From NCBI GenBank assembly GCA_004352715.1, contig SCFE01000023.1, forward strand, positions 2,294,248-2,358,247: 64,000 bases of DNA. The letters are read 5' to 3'. This DNA comes from Hofstenia miamia. Lineage: Eukaryota; Xenacoelomorpha; Acoela. The notes under the pieces were generated by a model. It was not told the origin of the DNA. It saw only the letters and a program-made list of their open reading frames with translations, and searched no databases. Position 1 is the stretch's first letter. Each line of letters starts with the position of its first letter. This document shows positions 36,220-47,167 of the stretch, one piece after another. The position numbers and the translations under genes were made by a program.

Positions 36220-37219
36220 NNNNNNNNNNNNNNNNNNNNNNNNNNNNNNNNNNNNNNNNNNNNNNNNNNNNNNNNNNNNNNNNNNNNNNNNNNNNNNNNN
36301 NNNNNNNNNNNNNNNNNNNNNNNNNNNNNNNNNNNNNNNNNNNNNNNNNNNNNNNNNNNNNNNNNNNNNNNNNNNNNNNNNNNNNNNNNNNNNNNNNNNN
36401 NNNNNNNNNNNNNNNNNNNNNNNNNNNNNNNNNNNNNNNNNNNNNNNNNNNNNNNNNNNNNNNNNNNNNNNNNNNNNNNNNNNNNNNNNNNNNNNNNNNN
36501 NNNNNNNNNNNNNNNNNNNNNNNNNNNNNNNNNNNNNNNNNNNNNNNNNNNNNNNNNNNNNNNNNNNNNNNNNNNNNNNNNNNNNNNNNNNNNNNNNNNN
36601 NNNNNNNNNNNNNNNNNNNNNNNNNNNNNNNNNNNNNNNNNNNNNNNNNNNNNNNNNNNNNNNNNNNNNNNNNNNNNNNNNNNNNNNNNNNNNNNNNNNN
36701 NNNNNNNNNNNNNNNNNNNNNNNNNNNNNNNNNNNNNNNNNNNNNNNNNNNNNNNNNNNNNNNNNNNNNNNNNNNNNNNNNNNNNNNNNNNNNNNNNNNN
36801 NNNNNNNNNNNNNNNNNNNNNNNNNNNNNNNNNNNNNNNNNNNNNNNNNNNNNNNNNNNNNNNNNNNNNNNNNNNNNNNNNNNNNNNNNNNNNNNNNNNN
36901 NNNNNNNNNNNNNNNNNNNNNNNNNNNNNNNNNNNNNNNNNNNNNNNNNNNNNNNNNNNNNNNNNNNNNNNNNNNNNNNNNNNNNNNNNNNNNNNNNNNN
37001 NNNNNNNNNNNNNNNNNNNNNNNNNNNNNNNNNNNNNNNNNNNNNNNNNNNNNNNNNNNNNNNNNNNNNNNNNNNNNNNNNNNNNNNNNNNNNNNNNNNN
37101 NNNNNNNNNNNNNNNNNNNNNNNNNNNNNNNNNNNNNNNNNNNNNNNNNNNNNNNNNNNNNNNNNNNNNNNNNNNNNNNNNNNNNNNNNNNNNNNNNNNN
37201 NNNNNNNNNNNNNNNNNNN
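36220..37219. other. scaffold gap, 1000 N
   Basis: A round-number N run indicates a gap of unknown true size. Confidence 0.99.
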
Positions 37220-37729
37220 CTAATTAGTTTTACAGATATTTCTTTTTAAAACATAATTTTATTTTAATAAATTGCTGCGAATTTACTGTCCGATGTTAAA
37301 TTTATCATAGACTTTATAGAAACGTCGTTTGTTTGTTAATTTTTAATTGAATTTGTTTAAACATTTAATTGTCATGTGTTTTATATTGTGAATGTCATCT
37401 CGTTTGACTTGTATATTAACCATTAATTTAGATGCTACTGTTTGAAATTCATAATGTGTAAATGCACATTGCATTTGTTTCCTACAGAATTCCCCCAACA
37501 ACAATGATGATAAACTAGCCCGATAGACAAATTTAATAGTACGATATATATGATCATTATAAGCAAAGTGTAGAATAAATTACATTTTTGTCTTGTCTTA
37601 AACACGTATGTGGGTTTTACCACGTACGTTTATTAAATATTATTATTAATATTTATTTTTACTTGGAATATATTTTTCGATTCCACTTTTTAAACAAGTA
37701 TGTATATGTGGAAAATTAATACATATAAA

Positions 37730-37985
37730 GTAAGGTAGTGTGGGAAAGTAAAACTAAAAAGTAAGTTAATGTGGGAAAGTAAAACTGAAAAGTAAGTTAA
37801 TGTGGGAAAGTAAAACTAAAAATGTAAGGTAATGTGGGAAAGTAAAAAAAATGCAAAGTAAGTTAATGTGGAAAAGTAAAAAAATGTAAAGTAAGTTAAT
37901 GTGTGAAAGTAATACATGTAAAGTAAGTTAATGTGGGAAAGTAAAACTAAAAAAGTAAGTTAATGTGGGAAAATAAAAAAATGCA
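37730..37985. repeat. minisatellite, about 8 units of 30-36 bp
   Basis: The unit is AGTAAGTTAATGTGGGAAAG followed by TAAAACTAAAA or TAAAAAAATGC. About eight diverged units run head to tail, with unit-length variation in the A-rich spacer. Confidence 0.85.
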
Positions 37986-38029
37986 AAGCATTGGACCACA
38001 TAAATAACACAAAAACTAGTAAAAGTACA

Positions 38030-38190
38030 TGCATGACGTCAGTACAACACCATCGGCAATATCCACGGCGTCTCAGGTCAAAGGCCACCCCTCTCGCCAT
38101 ACAGAACAAAGTGGAACCTCCTACGACCAATCAGAAAAAAGTGGAACCTCCTACGACCCACCTCTCAACCAATCAGAAAAAAGTGGCACA
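38030..38190. promoter_or_regulatory. CRE palindrome and two CCAAT boxes, promoter-like
   Basis: TGACGTCA at about 38034-38041 is a perfect cAMP-response-element palindrome. Two CCAATCAG motifs (NF-Y type) follow about 90 and 130 nt later inside a short tandem repeat containing GTGGAACCTCCTACGACC. The GC content is higher than the surroundings. No gene start can be attached on either strand, so function is inference. Confidence 0.3.
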
Positions 38191-38662
38191 AAGTCTCACC
38201 CAATTCATACTACTGACAATGTTGTAATTACACATTTTGATTCTACGAAATCCAGAGTTCTATCCGTCCTAGCCTAGCACAGCATTACAGTTGGTACTTA
38301 AAACAAATACAAAATAAATACCAAATATCTCAAAACGTAAACTGATTAAAATGGCGTGTATAGGACAGCAACTTGATAGGATATTAAATGTTAGAAAGTT
38401 TTTTAAGCAACTATTTTCAACAAATATATAATTTCATCATTTCTGCTCTTATTAAATTTATTAGTTCAGGATTTTGGACAATAAAATATTGCATTACTTT
38501 GGGAGGTACACTATCAAAAATCTGCCTAAATGCAATTATACAAAAATGATATTTTACCAATTATCTAAAATTCACTATGTTGCTCAGCAACAACAGTATC
38601 TATTTTGAGATATTTCATGTTTTAAAAATTTGGCATTCGTTTTAAGTACCAACCCATTATTA

Positions 38663-38700
38663 TAAGATAAGATAAGATAAGACAATCTTTATTAAGAGAA
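38663..38700 (-). repeat. LINE 3' terminal pentamer repeat
   Basis: TAAGATAAGATAAGATAAGA precedes CAATCTTTATTAAG. Short terminal tandem repeats instead of poly(A) are typical of CR1/L2-class elements. A related TAAGAGATTCTTTATT appears on the minus strand near 63450. Confidence 0.6.
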
Positions 38701-38815
38701 GGTAAAGCAATTAATACAAATTGATGGCTTCTCAAAATAGCGTAATTAAAAAAAAAATAAAACAAAATCATACTATTTACAAACCTATACATTGCTAAGA
38801 AGGCTAAGAATAAGT

Positions 38816-40309
38816 CTACATTCTAGTAATTGTGTAATTGCTATTATAGAATTTGTACCCTGCCCAAGATCTTCCTGAGATGAATTTTTGCTTAAGAATA
38901 AATCTTTTCACACTATTTCGGAATTCTTTCAGTTTTGTAATATGCTTAATTTCGTTAGGTAGATTATTCCATTGCCTTGTGGCTACGTTTAAAAATGAAT
39001 TTTCTTTGACTTTACGTCTGAACCTAGTGACAACATATTTCTTAGACCGTCTATTGAAAGTTTTCTTGAATTCAGGGAGATTTATCTTATCATAAGGCGG
39101 AATTTCGTTAGCAGCTTTGAAAAATAATGTAGCAATATTGATTTGTATTAATTGTTGAGGAGAAGGACACGTTTCCAAAATATAATTTTTGGTGTTACTA
39201 GAATTTCTTTTGCAAACATTTAAAGCCCATTTATATTGCAGCTGAAGTTTATTTATCAATGATGTGCTCAAATTTGAAAATAGTACACTCCCGTAATTTA
39301 GGTGGCTCATAACAAATGCGTGGAATAGCTGAATTATTGCATGAGGAGGTAATAGGTCAGCAACCTGAGAAATAGTTCTTATGCCAGCAGCAATTTTTTT
39401 CTGTGTAGATTTAATGTGCTCGGAAAAAGAAAGTTTTGAGTCAATTATTATTCCTAAATATTTGAAAGTATCACTTGTAGAAATAATTGCATTTTTTATA
39501 GTCAAATTTTTATTTGTATGCAAGTTATTGTTGAAAAAGGGGTTCATTATACAAAATTGCGTTTTCTCGGCATTAATGCGTAATTTGTGCATAGCGAAAT
39601 AATGGCTTAGTGACTGGCAGTTGGATTCCACTTTTTTTATTGCAACATCTAATGACTTGTTGGCGGAAAATATACAGGTATCGTCTGCATATTGTATAAG
39701 ATTGCAATTAGTATAAAAGTCCATATCATTGACATAGATATTAAACAGAAGAGGTCCAAGAATGGTTCCTTGCGGAACACCTTTTTCAATATACAGCCAG
39801 TCTGAAAGTACTGAGTTGATTTTAACTCGTTGTTTCCTATTACTTAAGAAACTCGCAATTAAACTAGTACTATCGAGGGAGAATCCCATACGTTTTAGTT
39901 TTTTTATTAGTATGTCATGGTCGATTGAATCAAATGCCTTAGAGAGATCTAAGCATGCAATAGCAACATATTGTTGATCATCCAATGAATTTCGCCAGTT
40001 CTCTGTTGCCTGGATAAGTGCATCATTCGTTGAAAAACTTCTTCTAAATCCAAATTGGGTTGCAGAGAGCCGATTATGTTTTTTAATATGCTCGAACATT
40101 TTATTGAATATTAGTCTTTCAAAAACTTTACTTATTGGGGTCGTGATTGAAATAGGCCTATAATTTAGTGGGCATGTTTCATCATTTTTTTTGTAAAGCA
40201 GAGTAACATGTGCTTCTTTTAAGCAGTCTGGGAATGTTTTGGATTTAATGCATTCATTAAAAATGTAGTTAAGAGGAATATTAATTAAGTGTGCGATTTC
40301 CTTAATTAT
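38816..40309 (-). CDS. CR1-like LINE reverse transcriptase, longest intact frame
   Basis: The frame is open without a stop for 497 codons, from 40309 to the stop at 38816; the first Met is at 40099. Blocks in order are LLYKKNDE, LNYRPISITTPISKVFERLI, QFGFRRSFSTNDAL, ACLDLSKAFDSIDHDIL (first catalytic Asp), GVPQGTILGPLLFNIYVND and LIQYADDTCIFS (catalytic DD). FKYLGIIIDSKLSF, the HLNYG block and a full C-terminal tail ending NSNYTITRM follow. A (TAAGA)n-type 3' tail lies at 38666-38690. The endonuclease is absent, because a piggyBac-type MITE begins at 40333. It is the youngest-looking LINE here but is 5'-truncated, so it cannot move by itself. Confidence 0.88.
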   Translation of the reverse strand: MIKEIAHLINIPLNYIFNECIKSKTFPDCLKEAHVTLLYKKNDETCPLNYRPISITTPISKVFERLIFNKMFEHIKKHNRLSATQFGFRRSFSTNDALIQATENWRNSLDDQQYVAIACLDLSKAFDSIDHDILIKKLKRMGFSLDSTSLIASFLSNRKQRVKINSVLSDWLYIEKGVPQGTILGPLLFNIYVNDMDFYTNCNLIQYADDTCIFSANKSLDVAIKKVESNCQSLSHYFAMHKLRINAEKTQFCIMNPFFNNNLHTNKNLTIKNAIISTSDTFKYLGIIIDSKLSFSEHIKSTQKKIAAGIRTISQVADLLPPHAIIQLFHAFVMSHLNYGSVLFSNLSTSLINKLQLQYKWALNVCKRNSSNTKNYILETCPSPQQLIQINIATLFFKAANEIPPYDKINLPEFKKTFNRRSKKYVVTRFRRKVKENSFLNVATRQWNNLPNEIKHITKLKEFRNSVKRFILKQKFISGRSWAGYKFYNSNYTITRM

Positions 40310-40332
40310 TCATGTGGGAAACAATGTTTTAA

Positions 40333-41101
40333 CCCTATTCCAGTTGGGGGGGGGCAAAATTGCCCCCCCTGTCGGAGATTTGTTATAACTTTTTTTAGAC
40401 CCCATTACACAACTAAATTTTTCGACTCAGTGAACAAAATTTATCTATAACCAATCCCTGAAAATTTTGAGTCAAAAGGACCTGTACTTTTTCCTCTGTA
40501 AGCATTTTCCGGAGGTCTATTGGCAAAATTTCGGTAAAAAAATGGTAAAATACCTAGTTTTTTGAGGCTATAGCACAATATTTTTGTCTCTATAAGCTTT
40601 GAGACGTAGGTTTTCCAATGTATTATGTCTAAGGTAACACAAATCAATAAAAAAACTTTCCTTTTTGTTTTTGTATCTATTTGTGGTTCAAAAAATGAAA
40701 AATGTGGAAAAAAAGTCTATTTTACAACCTGCGATGACGTCATATTTTCCATTTTTGCAATAAATAATGCTCAAAATCTGTTCAAATTTTACCCAAATGA
40801 TGTTTGGAAACTAATTATGTTATAAGTATCCAATATACATCAAAAAATATGTATAAGATGCTTTTTATGCAATTTTTGTTACAAAAATGCTAAAATCAGC
40901 TATGCAGACATAAAATGATGACGTCATCACATGACCACGTGACCAAAAACGATGGTACTTTTTTTTCTTGATGGTAACATGTCATACTACAACCCTACAA
41001 AGTTTTATCGAATTTCGTTAAGAAATGAGCATTCTAGACAGGGGGGGCAAATTTGCCCCCCAACTGTTTAACGTACATAAAAAAGCCCAACTGGAATAGG
41101 G
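40333..41101. mobile_element. piggyBac-type MITE, copy 2
   Basis: It has the same 16-bp ends as copy 1 and TTAA on both sides (40329-40332 and 41102-41105). It is 769 bp long with no N. The left flank is the CR1-like LINE and the right flank is the 5' part of the Gypsy RT, so the two flanks do not match each other. Confidence 0.88.
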
Positions 41102-41105
41102 TTAA

Positions 41106-41275
41106 CTTGCTGAAGTCTATACATAGTCGGTATTTGTTGTTTTGCTTAATAAAGACTGTGGGTGAAGTGTACGGGTTTTTTGATGGTTGAATAATTCCAT
41201 TGTTTAGTAACTTTGTGATTATTTTCGAATATTCGTGTTTTAGATGCTCTGGCACTGGGCGAACTGCTTGTCAAA
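41106..41275 (-). pseudogene. Gypsy-type RT, N-terminal part
   Basis: The minus strand reads RPVPEHLKHEYSKIITKLL, GIIQPSKNPYTSPTVFIKQ and NKYRLCIDFSKL (RT blocks 1 and 2), stopping at the TTAA of the MITE. The continuing part is at 29736 on the far side of copy 1, and the frame and TTAA match. A (GA)n tract at about 41299-41320 lies just upstream. Confidence 0.8.
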
Positions 41276-41754
41276 TTGGTGTGTTGTTATAGCATCAAAA
41301 GAGAGAGAGAGAGAGAGAGACTCCTAGGAAAAATTCGACTTTAGTTTATAGAATGAGCAATTTAGGATTAAATAAGATTTTTTTTCAAAATAAATTTTAA
41401 ATAAAATTAACATTTAATAAATGTCATTTGTTGATATTCGTATTAATTTTATACAACAAATTTCTTGATATCAGCAAAGCTATATTATATAGCCTAGTAT
41501 AATATTGGGATTCTTGTCTTCTAAACTCATCTGAATTGATGTTTTGGGCATTAATGGCTTGTAAACAAAAAACAACCTATCATTTGCTACAGTTAATTAA
41601 TGTTATAAACTCATAGTTATATAATTTTATGTTTTTCTGCAATTCGATATCTCCAATCTGCATTCAATTACATATATTCAAATACTAAATGCAATTCATA
41701 TTAACGAAAATCGCATAAAATATCTTCAATTAAATTATATATATATATATATAT

Positions 41755-42120
41755 ACTGACCACTGTGGACAAAACTGGGCCTTCATTTGACCGCTGTGTA
41801 AGCCAAATTTTGATAAAGACCGCTCTGCACAAAGGGTCTAAATGGACTATAAATTATTGCTCCAAGGTCAAGTTTCATGAAAATTATTGGTCCCACATTC
41901 ATAAAAAGACATATCCCAGTAAATATTCTTATATCATGCATAGATATCCTCAACATGGATACAATTATCACTGTATAGTGAAAGTCCACATTACTAAAAA
42001 ATTGGGGATTTTTCAATGGAAAAACCACTTCGTACTATGGGAAAAGTACAGAGCGGTCGACGAAACTTTATTTCAACCTCTGCGTACGTTTTCAACCATA
42101 CACAGCGGTGACTATACCTA
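41755..42120. mobile_element. possible MITE between TA microsatellites
   Basis: CTGACCACTGTGGACAAAAC near 41757 and a partial complement ending CACAGCGGTGACTATA near 42117 could be degenerate ends. GACCGCTGTG and GACCGCTCTG repeat inside. A 128-codon open frame spans it but has no recognisable domain, and it ends by reading through the TA repeat. Confidence 0.35.
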
Positions 42121-42149
42121 TATATATATATATACATATATATATATTT

Positions 42150-43690
42150 GAATTCGATTCGCATTGAAAAGCTCGATTATCGATTCGAATATTTAAAACT
42201 ATGCTTGCTTTAAATATGTATTTCTTATTTGCTCTTTTAAACATGAGGCTATGAAAATTTTAGCGTGGAATGATCATTAGATCGTATTTCCTCCAAAATA
42301 ATGGGTGGTGTAAAGTACTGTTTACACAGATATGGGAGTGGTACCTTCAATTGTTGGCCATTATCAGTCCGGTTCCGATTACCCCCTGACCGATCAACAG
42401 TGTAGACCGGTCCAGTAACCAAATTACCCTAATTTGGGTACAGGCTTTGACAGATCTTCACATTATATTGTACTGGTTTTGATTGCTTTACCTGTTTTCA
42501 CCGTATTCATAGGTTAAATGCACTTTTTGCCTGGATGTGACCGGCATTGATTTCGGTCCGTTTTTTGTATTACATAATGTATCTGTACAGCTGAAAGAAC
42601 ATGTAATGCACGCACACCTGTTCAAGTTATCCGATTAACTCTCTCTAAATCTCTCATTATTCGTTTAGAGACAAAAACCAAACCAATCGAGACACTACAC
42701 ACAATTTTTTTAATTTTGCAAACATTAAAAACGTGTTTTGTTTGAATATTGCTCATCCTATGTAAATGATAAATGGCACGCTTTGATTATTCCCAATGAT
42801 TGATGGTAATAATTTGAATTTTAATTTTAAGTCTATTTAATAAGTAGAGCTTAACACCGTGGTGATCCGGCTACCAAAATAAAGCTGCCAATGTAAAAAT
42901 TCCACTCCGTACTTAATTAAACGTGACGTTTTTCTGAAGATATAATCTAATAATGAATTATGGGAACTCATAGGTTTGTGCTTTTAAAGGCAAACTGGGA
43001 AATGTACATTTTCACAATATTTCCATAAGTTCTAAATCATTACTATATTAAGATTCATTTGCAATATAGTATAGCGGTAAAAGTTAAATGGCGAGTTTTA
43101 CAGTAATTCCAAATGGTTTTATTGTTTGGTTACTTAGATTCTTAGAGCTCTTGTTTACAGAATTTATACATGGGCATGGGTTGGGGGCAGCTTTTTTAGA
43201 ATTGTACGAGAGTGGTTTTTGGTAGTACGAAAATCTGTAACCAATTACGACCAAATTTGCCAATCCATGGATTCGTAAGTAGGTCTCCATAATGCCATAC
43301 TTGAAATAATTACTCAGTCTAATAAACTCCACTATATCCCAATTTTTGTATATTACAAACTCCGTGGTGAATGTCCGGGCGTCCTGTCTACTATAACATT
43401 TACTATTAGAGGCATTATTATTGATACGGAATTATACATGTGCTGTACATGCTCTCTTTGGCAGTGGAATCGGGTTCAAAGAGATATTATTTTCCATTCA
43501 AAGATCAAAAGTTTTGGTAAAAATTCGGGTTGAGTAACGTTCGAGTGTAAAATTGTGAGTAAAGCTCGGGTTTTTTAAATTAATGACATGTGTGCATGTC
43601 CCCAATTTTAGCCCATGATAATTTTTTAAAAACTTCTAATCATTAGCTTGACATGCTTAAAACAAAACAAAATTATTAAATGTAAGGTGA
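42150..43690. other. stretch without recognised genes
   Basis: An ACCGG/CCGGT cluster lies at 42365-42415. No gene was supported. Confidence 0.35.
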
Positions 43691-43695
43691 AATCA

Positions 43696-44864
43696 ATATA
43701 AAGACTCAAAAGCAATTTATTGCTAAAAATCTTTGGTACAAGACTATAAACTAAAAAACTATTTACAAAATAATAGTAACATATACATATATAATTGTGT
43801 GGTGTGTGTTTGTTGGGGATTTGTGTGTGTGTGTGTGTACATTATCTAGGATCATACGAACTTTTCGAAGGAGTGTAGTGTATTATTGTCATTAAGTATG
43901 CATTGTCTGTGAAAGAGGAATATTCGCGCTTTTTTNGCCATTTTTTTAATTTTAGTCATTAAAAATTGTTCGAAATTTAAATCATTGTCAGTCTCAACAC
44001 CTAAATAATGTATTGATTCACTTTGCTTATTGGTACTTGATTTATATTTAGTTCAATGTTTTTTGTGAGATATTTAAATGTTTTAAGCGAGAAAATTATA
44101 AATTGTGTTTTTTCAATATTTACTTTCAATTGATTATTTGAGAAATACTTTGTCAAATGTTCTATGTCATTTTGTAGAATTTTTGTAGCATTAAAGGCAT
44201 TTACGTTAGTACTTATGAGATAGGTATCGTCCACATATTGATAAATATTACTGTTTTTTATCTGTTTCGTTATATCATTTACGTAGAGTGAGAATAGGAT
44301 GGGGCCAAGAACTGTGCCCTGAGGTACCCCACGGTTAGTTGTAATATATTTTTATTTTGTGCCATTAAGTATAACTCGTTGCTTTCGATTTATAAGAAAG
44401 TTCATTATCAAATTTATAGCGTTGTCATCAAAATTATAATGCATTAATTTGTCTTTCAATATGTTAAAGTTCATTGAGTTAAACCCTTTGCTCAAATCGA
44501 GAAAGGCAACGCAACTACGTTTATTAGAAGCTAAATTAGATTTTATTTGATGTGATATTGACAAAATTGCATCTTGAGTGCTAAACCCATTACGGAAACC
44601 AAATTGTTTTTTCGAAAGAATATTTTCAGATATCAAATATGCATTTATTTGATTATTTAATAATTTTTCAATAATTTACTGAAAGGATGGCCAATGCAAA
44701 TTGGCCTATAATTTTGTGCGTTTAGAGGATTGCTTTTTTTATATATAGGGATTATGTCTGATTTCTTAAATATATCAGGGAATTCATTATCAATAATTCA
44801 TTGGTTAAATGCAAATAGAAGATGTTCACTAAAGATATGAAAATGACATTTAATAATAAAGATT
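43696..44864 (-). pseudogene. 5'-truncated CR1-like LINE downstream of HMG copy 1
   Basis: The minus strand reads FPDIFKKSDIIPIYKKSNP, KKQFGFRNGFSTQDAILSI, CVAFLDLSKGFNSMNFNIL, GVPQGTVLGPILFSLYVND and IYQYVDDTYLIST (YVDD in place of YADD), then a tail. SKG rather than SKA and several stops mark decay. After a single N at 43936 the 3' tail continues to about 43696. The same 3' tail is found in plus orientation at 52695-52945, and its 5' start at 57240-57485. Confidence 0.75.
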
Positions 44865-47131
44865 ATACGAGGCATTTGTATTATTTGTGTCTAAATTTTT
44901 TATTATGGTTTCTAGTTCATTTGCATTTACGAGTGTAAAAGAAAAGTATGATTTTGAAATAATTCATTGAAATTTTTTGCAGTTAGAAAGTAAAGAGGCT
45001 TGGGAAGTATCGACACTTTGCACGATATAGCAAGTTCATTAATATTTCACTTATAATTGTATTATACTTATGCTTATATGTTAAATATATATATTTTTAA
45101 CATGTTTGGATCAAAATTGGTAGCTCTAAAAAGAGCTGATTTGGGAGTGAAAGGTACTGCGATGAAGATTAAAGAAGAGGAAGTTGAGGAAGATCGTCAC
45201 AGGAGCATAAATTTGGTACGTATAGAGATTCTTCGATAACAGGGTCAATTACTTTTCCAGGATGCTTAGGTAGAAATATGTTGCATGAAGATAAATAAGG
45301 TGACATCTTGTCTGGTGAGTTATTCCAATGTTCGGAAGCACTTGGCCTTGGCGGACTAATAAAATTACTCGGGCGTTTACTATTGGGCGCTGTTGTAGAG
45401 TTCTGATTAGATTGTTTGAACTAAGAGACTTCCTGGAATTTCCTCTTCGAGGCTTAAATTTATACCCAGGGTTTTCCAATCTATGCTTAATTTTCAGCGC
45501 AGCAGCCTTTTCATAAAAATATTTCTTTTCCGCGTTTGACAATGCTTTCCATTGCTTCCCGAGTTCAATGCTTAATCCAGAGTGGTTAGCAGCTTTCCCT
45601 TCTTGAATGATCTTCCTTCTTTTTTCCGATGAAAAAATCATAAATGCATTCATAGGACGCTTTGCTGTTGAAGTGCGTGGTAAGTTCATGAGGTATATCA
45701 TTTCGAATGAATTCATCTGTTAATGCATTGCTATTTATATACTTCGCACTCATCATAGGCAATTAAGGATTAACTTGATTAACGACGGGACGTAATCAAG
45801 ATCAGGCCTGCTAATCAGCCGCCCGTTGATAAAACTTAACAAATTAACCGACCTGCTGATTACCGCTGATTACGTGCACGTGCAGCCAACAATGAAATGA
45901 CTTGCAACTTTTTATTATTTATAAAAGGAGTTAAACAATATTTACAAATGTAACTATATACAAAAATGTAGAAATTGAAACTACAACTAATTTAATTCAA
46001 ACATAATAGAGAAATTAAAGGAAATAAACCTTACTTATTCTGCCAAATATTTAGCGAAGGGATGCAGGCTAATTTTATTTGATTTGCAGCAAGTTTTTTT
46101 TTCTATATGCTGTCAAATTTTTCGGTATCCATATCCGTACAAATTATTTCTTTTAAAATTGTTCTCTGCTTTTATCAAACGTCTGAATTTTGAGTTTATT
46201 TTCTATTTGCTGTAAATTAAGACGTGTATACAGATATGCTTTGTTAAATGTTGCTGAGCAAATTGCTGTTGTGTGCATGTGTAAATGAAAGATACTAATA
46301 GCAGCTTACTTAATACTTATTGTATCTTTCTGTGAAACTCTTAAGCTGTGTGATACTGTACCAAACATTTATATTAACTTATATATAAAACAATTGCTTT
46401 TTAATTTGCCTTAGAATTTATTGAAGACTGTTGAACTTAAATTCGAATCCCTATTACTAAACATATTTTTATGTAATTTTGTGATGCTGCTATGGACAAA
46501 GTTCGAATGCTTTCCAAAACATGATATTTGTTTTGACCTGATTTGATTTTATTGAATTACTATAAAAAATGCATTTTCCAGAAAATTTTTCTTGTGATGT
46601 TTATATCTTGCCTATGATAACATACAATGTAAATAAATATCACTTCAATCTCATTACAAATTCTAAGTAATGCCTGATATATTTGTATTACACTAGATTT
46701 GAAATCAGGAAATCCAGTGCTGTGATCAGGATTTTTAGGTCAAAAATGTTAATTTTCGCCAATTATTAAAGAATTAAATCCACAGATCGTAAAGTATGCT
46801 TTTATTTTAACTAAGCAATTATTATCAGTATATGATTTCTTGATTAGTGGTCAGCCAGAATTCGTACAAGGGCATCCGCTTCAACTGGCGTGGTAATAGG
46901 CACGTTTTGTGTGCGGTTTGTAAGTTGTCACGGTTTTTACATCAAATGAATTGATTTGATTTCAATTATGACTTGTTGACATTTGATTTAACATGATAAG
47001 GAAAATTATTGCAAATGGATACGATACTTTGATCATTGCTAAAGCATATAGCAATTGTTCCCAATTAAATTGCATTTGCGTTTGAGATATATTAAATAAG
47101 AAATTAAGAATGATTGATGACTATTTTTCTT
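44729..47131 (-). repeat. large inverted repeat, left arm with HMG gene copy 1
   Basis: The reverse complement matches 54711-57485 (right arm), apart from an extra 400-nt slice in the right arm. The outer limit is a TA microsatellite in both arms. The arm holds upstream DNA, the HMG-box gene and the start of a truncated LINE. Most of the gene and promoter region looks identical between arms, while differences cluster in the tail codons and in 54711-55969. Confidence 0.85.
45249..45716 (-). pseudogene. SOX-like HMG-box gene, copy 1, frameshifted tail
   Basis: A single-exon frame of 155 codons. Residues 18-92 form an HMG box of the sequence-specific SOX/TCF class. It starts KRPMNAFMIFSSEKRRKI, has HSGLSIELGKQWKALS in the middle, and ends NPGYKFKPRR, close to the SOX ending HPDYKYRPRR. 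The FM pair that wedges DNA in SOX proteins is kept. The first 109 residues are identical to copy 2. At about codon 110 two extra nucleotides (CAACAGCGCCC versus CAAAAGCCC) shift the frame, replacing the conserved tail with 46 unrelated residues. The old tail remains readable in the other frame. It may be a pseudogene, or make a protein with an intact DNA-binding domain only. Confidence 0.8.
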
Positions 47132-47135
47132 GCAA

Positions 47136-47167
47136 TATATATAATAATATATATATATATATATATA
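47136..47167. repeat. TA microsatellite at the repeat boundary
   Basis: An interrupted (TA)n tract lies between the left arm of the inverted repeat and a mariner element. Similar tracts are at 41737-41756, 42116-42147, 48102-48128, 50672-50696 and 52946-52986. Confidence 0.8.

Noticed and set aside
37991-38277. Two overlapping 78-82-codon frames as genes
   Set aside because: They read the short tandem repeat in two frames (repeated Lys-Val-Glu-Pro-Pro and Ser-Gly-Thr motifs) with no domain or conservation signal.
41765-42151. 128-codon open frame as a gene
   Set aside because: It has no domain, has ends resembling degenerate MITE termini, and finishes by reading through a TA microsatellite as Tyr-Ile repeats.
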